Counted from the stretch's first letter, positions 7,016 to 15,532 are shown. The stretch: 34,480 bases of DNA from Pseudomonadota bacterium (GCA_018242165.1 JAFECL010000088.1:1-34480), one strand, 5' to 3'. A program made the numbers and translations. The notes: generated by a model not told the origin, from the letters alone.

Positions 7016-9205
7016 TCATGGCAGGGGCCCAAGATCGAGCGGGTCGGAGAGGGCAAAAGTGCCCTGCTGGCGGACGAAGAACCGGCCGCCGGGCAGCGCG
7101 CCATGCAGGGCGGCCAGCGTGGCGGCGTCGATGGTCAGCGCGGGCGCGGTGACATTCCAGATCTGCGCGGGACTGGCCGGGTCACCCAGTCCGACCTGAT
7201 AGCTCTCGGCCTGCTCCTGCAGCGGCACCTCCACCCCGTCGAGCCACTGCCAGGCGCCCCGCGCCCGGCGAACCCAGCCCAGCGTCAGGCTGCCGTCGGG
7301 ATGCAGGTTGCGCGCGGCGTGGACCGGCGAGAGCGGTCGCAGGGTAATCCCGCGGCAGGCGATCTCCACCTCGACCGCGGCGGGATCGCCAAGCCCCAGC
7401 GCCGCGATCCTGGTGGCTGGTCCGCTGCCCACGTCCGCCGGGTCAAGCGCTTGCAGCTCAGCATCGAGCAGCACGAAGGTTTCACCCGCCGCATGGGTTC
7501 CCACCACGCCTTCTGTGCCGCCGCGCCCGCGCAGCAGATGCGACAGCCGCCAGACACCGGCGCCCAACGGTTCGCAGCGGGCGAACTGGATGATTTCCGC
7601 CCCCAGCAGCGCCCGGTTCGCACCCTGGGCCAATTGCCGGGGTGAGGCGGAGGTCAAGGCGAAATCCGGGCCGGCCAAGGCCACGTCGATGCTGTTCTGG
7701 CGGTCGACCAGCAGCGGTGATGCGCCCGGCAGGGCGGCCAGAGCATGGCCGATTAGCGCCCGGCTGCGCCCGCTGGAGCCCAGCGAAACCAGCTGACCAT
7801 CGCCGTGGTCGACAAACAGTTCGGCCCCTGCCCACCCCGCGCCCGCCGAACTGGCGGCGGCGCAGACAAGCGGCACGGTGCCGGCACCTGCGCCGTCCCA
7901 TGGCAGTTCGAACGCGGCAAGAATCGTGGGGGTGATCGTCAGGTCGGCGGCGACCGCTGCCCGCCCGGCATAGCCGTCGAGCCCATTCGTCCCCAGCAGC
8001 GGCGAGGCGCGTACCAGCGACAGTTCCACCCCGCCGGCGCGCCATTCCCAGTCGGTTACCCGCCACTGCCCGGGCTGGCCCGGGGCGGTGACGATGGTGC
8101 CGGGGGCAACCGCAGGATCGAGCACCGTGGTGCGCCAGGCCAGGGTGTCGTTGGCCCAGCTGTCGCGCCGCGCAGCCTCGGCAATCAGGGTGAAGGCATC
8201 GCCCGCCGCAAGGGTCGCCGGCAGGTCGAGCGTCCTGGGCTGACCGGTCAGCGGCTGGCCCGGCGCGCGCTGGGTGGCCGGCTGATAGTCGCGATCGACA
8301 TCGTAATAGCGCAGCACCTTGGCCGGAGCGATCGGGCGGGGCTGGCGCTGGCGGGTAAAGCCGGCGCGGGCGCCGAAATCGTTCCGGTCAGCCGAGGCGG
8401 CGGGTTCCGCCAGGGCGATCGGCGCGTTCTGCAGCCGGGCCGGTGCGATCACCAGCTGATCGCCGCCGGCGTTGCAGTCCATCGGCAGGATCGGCTGGAA
8501 CTGCGCCAGCGTCGCATCGAACGGCCCCGTGCAGGAATAGCCCGCGATGCTGCCCAGCGGCACCCCGGCGTCGATGTCGGCAGCAACCTCGTCGAACAGG
8601 GGTTGCAGGCTCAGCGCGCCATCGTCGGCCAGCACTTCGAAGCTGAGCGAGGGGATGCGGTTGCTATAGTCGGCCAGCTGGAGGTTCTCGAACACCACAT
8701 AGGCCAGCCCGCGGAAGGCCGGGCAGCGGTCCGCACCCTCGGCGCTGGCGATCAGTGGATCGGGGTGCTGATCGTGGTGGCCGGGATAGATCCGCAGCGT
8801 GCCTCCGGTCTTGAGGTCGCCTGCGGCACCGCGCAACAGCTTGCCGTCGGCCCAGATCCTGCCGATGCCGCGCAGCGGGCGGCTGGCCAGCGCGACCGCG
8901 AACGACGAGGCGTAGCTGTAGCTGGTGACCGAGGGTTTGCCCTTGCCGCCGCCACTGGTCTGCGAGCTTTCGACCAGCCCGGTGGACCAGATGATCGACC
9001 CGGCCACCCGCATCCGCCCGAAATGACGCGGGATCGGCTCGCCGTAGGTCGAGGTGGTGACGGTCAGGTCCTTCAGGCGCGGGCCCTGCACGTTGCCACT
9101 GCCGATGATCGCGGCATCGATCTGCCGGCCGGCCAGGGCGCCGATCACCCCGCCCAGCGGCCCGCCAACCAGCGTGCCCAATGCCGAAAAGATCAAGGTT
9201 GCCAT
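7016..9205 (-). CDS. GTA g15-like tail tip / host-specificity protein, short form
   Basis: The central tail-tip protein that meets the recipient cell. It has 729 residues, whereas RcGTA g15 is about 1300 and contains a TIM-barrel-like domain. The N-terminus MATLIFSALGTLVGGPLGG with glycine-rich hydrophobic residues and YGEPIPRHFGRMRVAG (about residues 54-69) are typical of this family; a tip-attachment (phage J-like) region occupies the middle, and the C-terminal half has repeated beta-rich modules ending FVRQQGTFALSDPLDLG. The large barrel domain is not evident here; see g12 at 10450. It starts 4 bases after the g14 stop. Confidence 0.85.
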   Translation of the reverse strand: MATLIFSALGTLVGGPLGGVIGALAGRQIDAAIIGSGNVQGPRLKDLTVTTSTYGEPIPRHFGRMRVAGSIIWSTGLVESSQTSGGGKGKPSVTSYSYASSFAVALASRPLRGIGRIWADGKLLRGAAGDLKTGGTLRIYPGHHDQHPDPLIASAEGADRCPAFRGLAYVVFENLQLADYSNRIPSLSFEVLADDGALSLQPLFDEVAADIDAGVPLGSIAGYSCTGPFDATLAQFQPILPMDCNAGGDQLVIAPARLQNAPIALAEPAASADRNDFGARAGFTRQRQPRPIAPAKVLRYYDVDRDYQPATQRAPGQPLTGQPRTLDLPATLAAGDAFTLIAEAARRDSWANDTLAWRTTVLDPAVAPGTIVTAPGQPGQWRVTDWEWRAGGVELSLVRASPLLGTNGLDGYAGRAAVAADLTITPTILAAFELPWDGAGAGTVPLVCAAASSAGAGWAGAELFVDHGDGQLVSLGSSGRSRALIGHALAALPGASPLLVDRQNSIDVALAGPDFALTSASPRQLAQGANRALLGAEIIQFARCEPLGAGVWRLSHLLRGRGGTEGVVGTHAAGETFVLLDAELQALDPADVGSGPATRIAALGLGDPAAVEVEIACRGITLRPLSPVHAARNLHPDGSLTLGWVRRARGAWQWLDGVEVPLQEQAESYQVGLGDPASPAQIWNVTAPALTIDAATLAALHGALPGGRFFVRQQGTFALSDPLDLGPLP

Positions 9206-9209
9206 GAAG

Positions 9210-9632
9210 TTATCCTGTTGTTTGGGCGGTCAGGCGCCAGCGGCCGATCACCAGCCAGTCGTCCGGCAGTGCGCCGTGGACGACCCGCCGCAGCCCGGCA
9301 TGGGCATGGATCGCGGCGCCATCGGGGGCGATGATCGCCAGGTGGTGCTGGTGCTGGCCCAGCGCCAGGATCGTCACGTCGCCGGGCCGGGCCGGGCCGC
9401 GCACCGGGACGAATCCCAGATCGGCGGCCCCGCTCAGCAGGGGTGCGATGTCGATCATGCGCAGCGCATAGGCCGCGGGCAAAGCCTCTGGCCGGCCGAT
9501 GCGCCGCAAGGCGATGGCCAGCACCCCCACGCAGTCCAGCCCGGTGACCGGGTCGCGGCCGCGCAGGCGGAACGGGGCGCCGATCAGCCCCAGTGCAGCT
9601 TCGGCCAGGGCCGGCCCCGGCGCCAGGCTCAT
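9210..9632 (-). CDS. GTA g14, NlpC/P60-family peptidase
   Basis: A cell-wall hydrolase carried at the tail tip, expected to cut recipient peptidoglycan during DNA entry. It has 140 residues. The catalytic Cys is C34 in GLDCVGVL, the His is H98 in QHHLAII, and the third polar residue is probably H109 or H111 in IHAHAGL. ATG 9632 overlaps the g13 stop (ATGA), arguing for this start over in-frame upstream codons. g15 starts four bases downstream. RcGTA g14 has the same position and family. Confidence 0.9.
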   Translation of the reverse strand: MSLAPGPALAEAALGLIGAPFRLRGRDPVTGLDCVGVLAIALRRIGRPEALPAAYALRMIDIAPLLSGAADLGFVPVRGPARPGDVTILALGQHQHHLAIIAPDGAAIHAHAGLRRVVHGALPDDWLVIGRWRLTAQTTG

Positions 9633-10447
9633 CGGGCCAGCCCGTAGCTCATGATCAGATCGTTGCCGGGCAGAAACGGCTCGCCCTGGAAGTTGGCCGC
9701 ATTGGCAAAGCGCGCCGAACAGGTTGGCAGCGTATGGTCGCAACCCTCGCGGACCCTTGCGCGGGTGCCGGCGGGGATCGCCACGTCGATTGGCCGGTCA
9801 AGCACGATCCGGGCGCCGCTGGCCGCCGCGATTGCGCTGGTCAGGCCGGCTGCCGGCCCATCCGTCCAGCGCAGCAGCCCGCCCGCCAGCTGGGCCGGGC
9901 TGGCGCCGCAATCGACCATCACCGCATTGCCGGCAAGGTCGCACGACAGCACGCGCGCCTCATGCTCGAAACGTGCCGCCGAAAGGCCGCAACCGGGGGT
10001 GCAGAAATCGGCCCGGCAACAGGGGCTGGTGCGCGGGATCGGGTCGTGCTGCAGCTCGATCTTGCGCGAGCGCAACTCGGCGGTGAAGTGCGCCGCATCG
10101 GCGGTGACCGCACCGATCGCGCCGCGATACAAAGCCTGCCGCTCCAGCGTCTGCCAGTCGACCAGCCCGATGGCCACCTCGGCACCATCGAAGCGCCCGG
10201 CGGCCAGATCGGCGGTGGCGATTGCCTCGTGGCTGATCGCCCCCTGAACCTCGGCGCTGTCCGCCTGGAAATCGGCCGAACGGCGGATCGCCGAGGGGAC
10301 CATGCCCGGGGTGGCGCGGTGGGTGATGCCATCGAACCACAGGTCGGCATCGTGGGTGGTAAAGCCCAGCGTCACCCCGTCGGCGCGATAGATCCGCCAC
10401 CAGGTGGCAACCGTTTCAAGCGGCGTTGAAAACCAGATCCTGTCCAT
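9629..10447 (-). CDS. GTA g13, DUF2163 tail hub protein
   Basis: The hub between distal tail and tip. It has 272 residues. The DUF2163 N-terminal domain contains WWRIYRADGVTLGFTTHDAD (17-36), and the C-terminal domain has the conserved CDHTLPTCSARFANAANFQG (236-255) followed by FLPGND. Eight cysteines are present (143, 144, 149, 153, 169, 180, 236, 243). Lambda gpL, a comparable hub protein, holds an iron-sulfur cluster with four cysteines, so a cluster here is plausible inference. ATG 10447 lies two bases past the g12 stop, with GAGG upstream. Confidence 0.9.
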   Translation of the reverse strand: MDRIWFSTPLETVATWWRIYRADGVTLGFTTHDADLWFDGITHRATPGMVPSAIRRSADFQADSAEVQGAISHEAIATADLAAGRFDGAEVAIGLVDWQTLERQALYRGAIGAVTADAAHFTAELRSRKIELQHDPIPRTSPCCRADFCTPGCGLSAARFEHEARVLSCDLAGNAVMVDCGASPAQLAGGLLRWTDGPAAGLTSAIAAASGARIVLDRPIDVAIPAGTRARVREGCDHTLPTCSARFANAANFQGEPFLPGNDLIMSYGLAR

Positions 10448-10449
10448 GG

Positions 10450-12798
10450 TCAGTCCGCCTCGCGGATTTCGATGACCGGGACGCTGGGGGCCGCCCCGGC
10501 GGCGAAGGCGTGGCCGGCAATGTCCAGCCGGTCTTCGGCAAAGCGGACCGGCACCTCGAACAGGAACCCGGCGCGGACTTCGGTACCGGCGGCCGGCGGG
10601 GTGGCAAAGGCGATCACCCCGCCGGCCTCCAGCGTCCATCCGGTGGCCACGGGGCTGCCGGCAAGGCTGACCCGTAAGCTGGCCGCCTCGGGCCGGGTAA
10701 TCCGCCGCACCTGCGGTTCATCGCCGCTGCCCGCGTCGCCGCCATAGCGCTTGACCAGGGCAAAGCGCGAGGTCGTGCCATCGCCCAGCCCCAGCAGCTG
10801 ATCGGTGGCGCCCGGGGTGCCGACCATGGCGTTCGAACTGAAGTCCGACGGGTCGCGCAGCCGGAAGCCGCGGGCCGCCCCGCGCCGCGCCCGGAAGAAG
10901 GCGATCAGGCTGCCCAGCTCGGCCTCCGAACGGATCCCCGGGCCGATGTCGAAGCGCAGCCGCGCGTTCGACCACAGGCTGTTGCGATGCTCGAAGCCCG
11001 AGGCGGTGACGGCGATGCTGGTCGAGAATTCCGGGGTTACCGTCGCGTCGCGGCCAAGCGCCAGCGGATAGGAAACATCATCGAAGGCCTGCATATCGGA
11101 AGCATCCTCGCTGGGGGAAAGGCGGACATAGCCGTCGCGGCAGATCTGCGGCGCGGCCCAGACGAATACCTCGTGCGCGTCGCGCCCGATTGCGGCGTCG
11201 ATCCCGGCGTCGATCCGCCGCCACTGGTCGGTGGAGGCCCCGGCGGCGACGAAGCCGGCGAGGTAGTCCTGCATGGCCGGGGCATAGCCCAGCCGCTGGT
11301 TGATCAAGGCATAGGCCGCTTCGCGCGCGGCATCGGCCCCGGCGGTCAGCCAGTCGTAATCCTCGAGCTGGAGCCGGTCGAAGGCGGGGCTCGCCCACCC
11401 GACTGGCAGGTTGGCGCGGCGTGCCTCGGGCATCGCCGGGTCCAGCACGGTGGGCAGGAAGGCCAGCAGCAGGCATTCGGCGCCGTGCGATGCGGCGGCG
11501 CTGCGCACCGCGCCGACCAGCGCCGCCGTGGCACTGGTCAGCACCGCGCCCGCAGCATCAAGCAGGTTCTTCTGCGCGGTGCTCAGAGGGCCGCGCAGAT
11601 CGTTGATCGCCACCGGGCTGCCGCCCAGCGCAGCCTTGGCGGCATCGTCGTAGAGGCAGATCCGCCCGTCGGGCATGATCCACCACCACGGTTCGCCCAC
11701 CTGAAAGCGCACCGGCACGCTGGCGGCCACCATCAGCCCGGCAAAGGCCGTCGCTACCGCGCGCAGCCAGCCCATCGCGGCGCTGTTGGCCGGCGATAGC
11801 AGCGCCGAAGGCGGGACCCAGCCGGTCCGCGCCGGGTCGCCGTTGGCGGCGCGCTGTTGCCAGGCATCGGGGCAGTGCTGGGCCAGCAGTTCGAACGACA
11901 GCGAGGTGATCGGGCTGAAGCCGACCTTCGCGCATTGGCCGTAAAAGTCGGCATGCCAGGCGCGGGCCGGGCTGCACAGCGGATCGCCGCTGGTGGCGAC
12001 CTGGAACCCCGATCCGGCGGCGGTCAGCCGGAAGAAGTGGCTCATCCCGACATAGTGCAGCACGCTGCCGCGATAACCCAGCTGGCGCAGGTTGCGGACG
12101 ATCCGCGCCGGGGCCTGGCTGGTGGCATCGTCATAGGCGGTGGCGGCGGCGATCCCGGTGGGCGGGACCATCACGTCGCCGATCTCGACCATCGCGTGGT
12201 CGCCCTCGCAGCGGATCGCGCTGAGTTCGACCCAGCCAGAGGCCGGCGCAGCGAGCGGTGCGGTGCCGCTGGCGACATAGGCGACGGGCACCATCGAGAT
12301 GAACAGGCGGTCGATCGCCGCCGGGTTGACCGGATCGCTGCCCGCCCCGGTAGTCCACCCCCCGGCGAGGGCGGAAAAGGGCAGGGTGATCACCGCATCG
12401 CCGGGGCTGCCGACAGCATAGTTCCACAGCCGCACATACCAGGTATGCGGCGCGCCGGCGGCATCCTTGCCCTCGATCGTCAGGGTCGGGCCGTTGACCG
12501 CATCGAGGGCGATCACCCCCGAGGATCGCCAGCGGAAGCTCAGCGTCGTGCGGGTGTAGTCGCGGTTGGTGGCATAGGCCAGCAACGGGTGATCGAACCG
12601 GTCGGCGCTTTCCCAGATCAGCCCGGCGAGGTCGCCCTGGGTCTGGAACTCCAGATCCACCCGCAAGGCGTCGGCCGCCGGGGTGGTCAGCGCGGCCATC
12701 ATCGGGCGGGGGAAATCCACCGTCCAGAAGCGCGGGTCGAAGCGCTGGATCCAGCTTGAATCCTGCCGGCTGCGCTGGGTGGCTAGCCAGAATGCCAT
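10450..12798 (-). CDS. GTA g12 (DUF2460) fused to large N-terminal glycosidase-like barrel
   Basis: A 782-residue protein. The C-terminal part, from about residue 569 (MQAFDDVSYPLALGRDATV), matches DUF2460, the distal tail protein g12, which on its own is about 210 residues. The first 568 residues are an addition: an N-terminal beta-rich part (about 1-180, with WTVDFPRPMMAAL and carbohydrate-binding character) and a region (about 200-560) whose hydrophobic strands end in acidic or aromatic residues: SLSFELL (E303), QVGEPWWW (E369), LQLEDYDWL (E479) and FVWAAPQIC. This resembles a TIM-barrel glycoside hydrolase; it is a reading of pattern, not a proven match. ATG 12798 is 10 bases after the tape-measure stop, with AGGA before it. 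Confidence 0.85.
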   Translation of the reverse strand: MAFWLATQRSRQDSSWIQRFDPRFWTVDFPRPMMAALTTPAADALRVDLEFQTQGDLAGLIWESADRFDHPLLAYATNRDYTRTTLSFRWRSSGVIALDAVNGPTLTIEGKDAAGAPHTWYVRLWNYAVGSPGDAVITLPFSALAGGWTTGAGSDPVNPAAIDRLFISMVPVAYVASGTAPLAAPASGWVELSAIRCEGDHAMVEIGDVMVPPTGIAAATAYDDATSQAPARIVRNLRQLGYRGSVLHYVGMSHFFRLTAAGSGFQVATSGDPLCSPARAWHADFYGQCAKVGFSPITSLSFELLAQHCPDAWQQRAANGDPARTGWVPPSALLSPANSAAMGWLRAVATAFAGLMVAASVPVRFQVGEPWWWIMPDGRICLYDDAAKAALGGSPVAINDLRGPLSTAQKNLLDAAGAVLTSATAALVGAVRSAAASHGAECLLLAFLPTVLDPAMPEARRANLPVGWASPAFDRLQLEDYDWLTAGADAAREAAYALINQRLGYAPAMQDYLAGFVAAGASTDQWRRIDAGIDAAIGRDAHEVFVWAAPQICRDGYVRLSPSEDASDMQAFDDVSYPLALGRDATVTPEFSTSIAVTASGFEHRNSLWSNARLRFDIGPGIRSEAELGSLIAFFRARRGAARGFRLRDPSDFSSNAMVGTPGATDQLLGLGDGTTSRFALVKRYGGDAGSGDEPQVRRITRPEAASLRVSLAGSPVATGWTLEAGGVIAFATPPAAGTEVRAGFLFEVPVRFAEDRLDIAGHAFAAGAAPSVPVIEIREAD

Positions 12799-12808
12799 CG
12801 GCTGTTCC

Positions 12809-13399
12809 TCAATAGGGGGCCAGCGCGCGGCGCACCGCGGCGGCGACCTGCCGGCTGGAGCGTTGCAGCGCGGCCGGGGCGTCGGCTCCGGCGGGGGTGT
12901 TGATGGTGATCGCCACCCGCACGTCCTGCGGCGCCGATCCGCCCGGGTTGGCGGCAATCGCCCCGGCGGCGGTGGGAACGAACAGCTCGGGCCCGTTCTC
13001 GCCCACCACATAGGGTTGCCCGGGTGAAACCGGCCCGCCGGTGGCCCGGCCGGGCAGGCCGAACAGTCCGCCCAGCAGGCCGCCCAGCCCGGTGGCACCG
13101 CCGGCACCGCCCAGCGAACTGAACAGCCCGCGCACTGCCTGGGCGGCGATCTCGTTGATCACCTTGGTGGCGGTGGCCTGCAGATCGAGAAAGCCGGCGT
13201 TGCCCTTCTTCACCGCGCCGGTCAGCGCGTTTTCCAACACGTTGCCGGCGGTGGTGAAGCCCGACACCAGCGTGCCGTCAAAGCTGCCGCGCATCGCGGC
13301 AAGGTCCTGGGCAAAGCCCTGGGTGCTGGCCCGCACGTCGATCAGCAGGCTCTGGCCCGGAGATCCGCCGCCGGAGGAGGTATAGCGGGAATTAGCCAT
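12809..13399 (-). CDS. GTA g11, short tail tape-measure protein
   Basis: Sets tail length and is threaded through the tail tube. It has 196 residues, close to RcGTA g11 (about 220) and far shorter than siphophage tape measures, consistent with a short GTA tail. Features seen: an alpha-helical N-terminal half with LLIDVRASTQGFAQDLAAM (18-36), a hydrophobic Gly/Ala/Leu-rich middle (about 95-120), then PYVVGENGPELFVPTAAG, a motif shared by phage tape-measure proteins. ATG 13399 overlaps the previous stop by 8 bases. Confidence 0.87.
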   Translation of the reverse strand: MANSRYTSSGGGSPGQSLLIDVRASTQGFAQDLAAMRGSFDGTLVSGFTTAGNVLENALTGAVKKGNAGFLDLQATATKVINEIAAQAVRGLFSSLGGAGGATGLGGLLGGLFGLPGRATGGPVSPGQPYVVGENGPELFVPTAAGAIAANPGGSAPQDVRVAITINTPAGADAPAALQRSSRQVAAAVRRALAPY

Positions 13400-13589
13400 G
13401 GTCGCGCTCCATCAATCGGTTCAGTTCGTCGCGGCCCAGCGGGGCGCTGGCAGGGGCACCATCGGGGGCCAGGATCGCCGCCAGTTCGGCCGGGGTAGCG
13501 CGCCAGAATTCGTCGGGCCGCCAGCCCAGCAGTTGCCCGGCCAGCCCGGCCAGCCGGCGCGCGGCAGGGCCGAAGCGCTCATCGCCCAC
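13392..13589 (-). CDS. GTA g10.1-like tail assembly chaperone (TIGR02216 type)
   Basis: A 65-residue protein starting with GTG at 13589, overlapping the end of g10 by 11 bases. The core LGWRPDEFWRATPAELAAIL (21-40) is the signature of the small phage tail assembly chaperone family (TIGR02216/PF09550). Tail chaperones are often made in two forms by frameshifting; here this gene and g10 lie in different frames with an 11-base overlap, so either reinitiation or a frameshift could operate. No clear slippery sequence was noticed in the overlap. Confidence 0.82.
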   Translation of the reverse strand: MGDERFGPAARRLAGLAGQLLGWRPDEFWRATPAELAAILAPDGAPASAPLGRDELNRLMERDHG

Positions 13590-13890
13590 CCTGCACCACC
13601 GCCTCGAGCAGCGCGCGCAACGGGGCGGTGCAGGCGGCCAGCCCCTGCTCGACCAGCGCCTCGCCCAACGCGTCGCGGGTGAGCCCCTCGCGGTCGGCCA
13701 GGCAGTGCCAGAACAGCGTGTTGATTTCGCCAAGGCGCAGCTCGCCCCCCGCCGCCCGCTCGACCAGCCCGAGCAGCGAGCCCAGCTCGCCCTCGGCGGC
13801 AACCAGCGCGGCAAAGCTGGGGCGCAGCAGGCGTTCACGTCCGCCGATGGTCAGGCTGGCCTCGCCGCGCCAGGGGTTGGCGGCGCTCAC
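13579..13890 (-). CDS. GTA g10, tail tube chaperone family protein
   Basis: A 103-residue protein of the gene transfer agent family (DUF3356-like). It holds NPWRGEASLTIGGRERLLRP (5-24), LRPSFAALVAAEGELGSLL and GLTRDALGEALVEQGL, a pattern in which an N-terminal strand pair precedes helices. ATG 13890 overlaps the g9 stop (ATGA). It probably binds tape measure and tail tube subunits before assembly, by analogy with phage tail chaperones and from its position between g9 and g11. Confidence 0.85.
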   Translation of the reverse strand: MSAANPWRGEASLTIGGRERLLRPSFAALVAAEGELGSLLGLVERAAGGELRLGEINTLFWHCLADREGLTRDALGEALVEQGLAACTAPLRALLEAVVQGGR

Positions 13891-14294
13891 GCCGGCACCA
13901 CCGCACCCGAGCTTTCCAGCTGCAGGGTGTAGCTGCGCTCGTTGTTGAAATCGCCGGCATAATTCAGCTTCTGGACCAGGAAGCGGCCCTGCAGCCGGGT
14001 CCCGTCCTCGAAGCTCAGCTGATAGCTGTCGAGCGTGCCGGCCATGGCATTGGCGCGGATCTGGTTTTCGGCATCGCTGCCCAGGAAGATTCCCGCCGCG
14101 CTGACCGAAACCGAACGCGCGCCGGCGCCCGAAAGCAGCTCGCGCCAGCCGCCCGAATCCTTGCTGGTCACCACCACCGCCTCGCCGGCGATCGCCAGCT
14201 GGGTGGTGCGCAGGCCGGCCACGGTGCGGAAGGTGGGGGGCGTGGCCCCGTCGGAAATCTTGAGCAGGAAGGCGGCGCCGGATTGGGCAGTCAT
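13887..14294 (-). CDS. GTA g9, major tail tube protein
   Basis: Forms the tail tube. It has 135 residues and the TP901-1-type pattern: GAAFLLKISDG near the start, EAVVVTSKDSGGWRELL (38-54), AGIFLGSDAENQIRANAM and a C-terminal GDFNNERSYTLQLESSG. The start is ATG 14294, 19 bases after the g8 stop, with GGAGAA seven bases upstream. Length and order equal RcGTA g9. Confidence 0.9.
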   Translation of the reverse strand: MTAQSGAAFLLKISDGATPPTFRTVAGLRTTQLAIAGEAVVVTSKDSGGWRELLSGAGARSVSVSAAGIFLGSDAENQIRANAMAGTLDSYQLSFEDGTRLQGRFLVQKLNYAGDFNNERSYTLQLESSGAVVPA

Positions 14295-14313
14295 CGCGGT
14301 TCTCCGTGAAATG

Positions 14314-14712
14314 TCAGTTGGCGATCAGGCGGAAACGGTATTCGAGCAGCACCGAACGGGTGTTTTCGGCACGCTGTTCGGCGCGGGCGCGCAGGAAATT
14401 CAGCGCCACCACGCGAAAGCCCGGCTGGGTGCGCGGCAGGCTGGCGATCCGTGCTTCCACGGCGCTGACCAGATCGGCGGCGCTGCCCGGCTGATCGCCA
14501 CGGCAGTGCAGTTCCAGCGCGATGCGCACCTCGCGGCCGCGCTCGGTCTTGGTCGAAAGGTCGGCGCTGGCGCTGGCCGAGATCGCCAGCCACGGCAGCG
14601 CGGTGCGCGAGGGCACTTCCTCGGTTACCGAATTGAGCTGTCCGGCCAGCGTGGCATCGCTGGCCAGCCAGCCGATCAGCGCGGCGCGCAGGGGCACTTC
14701 CATGGCAATCAT
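14314..14712 (-). CDS. GTA g8, tail terminator protein (DUF3168)
   Basis: Caps the tail tube at the head-tail joint. It has 132 residues. DUF3168 signs are PLRAALIGWLASDATLAGQL (7-26), the run ALPWLAISASASADLSTKTE and a C-terminal NTRSVLLEYRFRLIAN. ATG 14712 overlaps the stop of the preceding small ORF (ATGA); a second in-frame ATG at 14703 (MEVPL) could be the real start and matches many homologues better in length. Confidence 0.88.
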   Translation of the reverse strand: MIAMEVPLRAALIGWLASDATLAGQLNSVTEEVPSRTALPWLAISASASADLSTKTERGREVRIALELHCRGDQPGSAADLVSAVEARIASLPRTQPGFRVVALNFLRARAEQRAENTRSVLLEYRFRLIAN

Positions 14713-14879
14713 CCTTTGGTGAAGCCGGGCCAGAGCAGGCCGGGCCGGCGCCAGCGCAGCGGGTCGGCGGCGCGGGCCAGCGCGCGGTTCTGCGCGGCAG
14801 CCTCGGCCTCGGCGCGGACCTGCGCCTCCAGCGCCGCCAGCAACTGGTCGAAGTCGGGTTGGGGGCGGGCCGCGATCAT
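14709..14879 (-). CDS. 56-residue ORF in the g7 (stopper) slot
   Basis: A small protein, predicted as one amphipathic helix (residues 9-38, LLAALEAQVRAEAEAAAQ) followed by a Pro/Trp-rich tail LRWRRPGLLWPGF. It overlaps g6 (ATGA) at its start and g8 (ATGA) at its end, so it is firmly inside the operon and likely translated. RcGTA has a head-closure protein of about 110 residues in this position; no similarity could be recognised. It might be a reduced g7, a new protein or a spacer. A longer version starting at 14909 is possible but would overlap g6 further. Confidence 0.65.
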   Translation of the reverse strand: MIAARPQPDFDQLLAALEAQVRAEAEAAAQNRALARAADPLRWRRPGLLWPGFTKG

Positions 14880-15424
14880 GCCAGCCGCAGCCGTCGCCAC
14901 GGCCGCCACAGCGCCGCGACCGAGGCCGGCGGCAGCGGTTCGGCCCCCGGCGTTTCGCGGCTGCGGTACTGGTGAGCGGCCAGGCGGATCACGCCGTGGC
15001 GCAGCGGTTCGGGCAGATGGTCCCAGTCCGGCGCCAGGCCAGCGGAAAAGCGCACCGCCACGCGGGTCAGCGCGCCACCATCGTGGATCCGCACCCGGGC
15101 GGTGCCATCGGCGGCGATCTCGCTGTCATAGCTGGCCAGGCCTAGCGCGGCTCGCGTGCCATCCAGCGCGATGCCGTCGACCCCGGTGATCGCCAGCACC
15201 GGGCGGGTGGTCAGGCTCTGCCAGTCGGTGCCGAGCGGCAGGTTCTCCTCGACGGTGCAGGCCAGCGGCATCATTCCGGTGAATTCGGCACAGAGGTCAA
15301 GGCTGGCCCGCAGCAGCACCCCCAGCGAGGCGTCGTCCGCGCTGACAGTGATGCCCAGCCAGTCCTTCAGCGCGGCCAGGGCCGCAGCCGGCAGGCTGGC
15401 CGGCGTCACGATAAGCCGCATCAT
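14876..15424 (-). CDS. GTA g6, head-tail connector/adaptor protein
   Basis: A 182-residue protein with the gp6-like connector pattern: MRLIVTPASLPAAALAALKD, then WLGITVSADDASLGVLLRAS (23-42) with helix-rich N-terminus, a beta-rich middle with PLGTDWQSLTTRPVLAITGV and a C-terminal helix LRHGVIRLAAHQYR. Two adjacent ATG codons (15424 and 15421) are possible starts; GGAG lies 5 or 8 bases upstream. It is preceded by two strong hairpins in the 108-base gap behind the capsid gene. Confidence 0.85.
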   Translation of the reverse strand: MMRLIVTPASLPAAALAALKDWLGITVSADDASLGVLLRASLDLCAEFTGMMPLACTVEENLPLGTDWQSLTTRPVLAITGVDGIALDGTRAALGLASYDSEIAADGTARVRIHDGGALTRVAVRFSAGLAPDWDHLPEPLRHGVIRLAAHQYRSRETPGAEPLPPASVAALWRPWRRLRLA

Positions 15425-15457
15425 GGCGGTCTCCGTAGAATAGGGATCGGGAAGGGT

Positions 15458-15497
15458 GGTGCCCGCGCCGGGTCAGGAGCGGGGCGGCGCGGGCACC
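15458..15497 (-). other. Strong hairpin after the capsid gene (distal)
   Basis: A perfect 13-base-pair stem (GGTGCCCGCGCCG and its complement) with a 14-base loop. It has no T run, so it is a candidate for RNA stability or processing rather than termination. Confidence 0.7.
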
Positions 15498-15499
15498 GT

Positions 15500-15525
15500 G
15501 GGCAGGGAAGGGGGCAACCCTGCCC
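15500..15525 (-). other. Hairpin after the capsid gene (proximal)
   Basis: A perfect 8-base-pair stem (GGGCAGGG/CCCTGCCC) with a 10-base loop, 7 bases past the capsid stop. It lies in tandem with the larger hairpin at 15458-15497. Confidence 0.65.
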
Positions 15526-15532
15526 AGGCAGC

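Noticed and set aside
7805-9334. Long plus-strand frame (509 codons) opposite g15
   Set aside because: Same shadow effect; the minus-strand g15 has family motifs and operon context.
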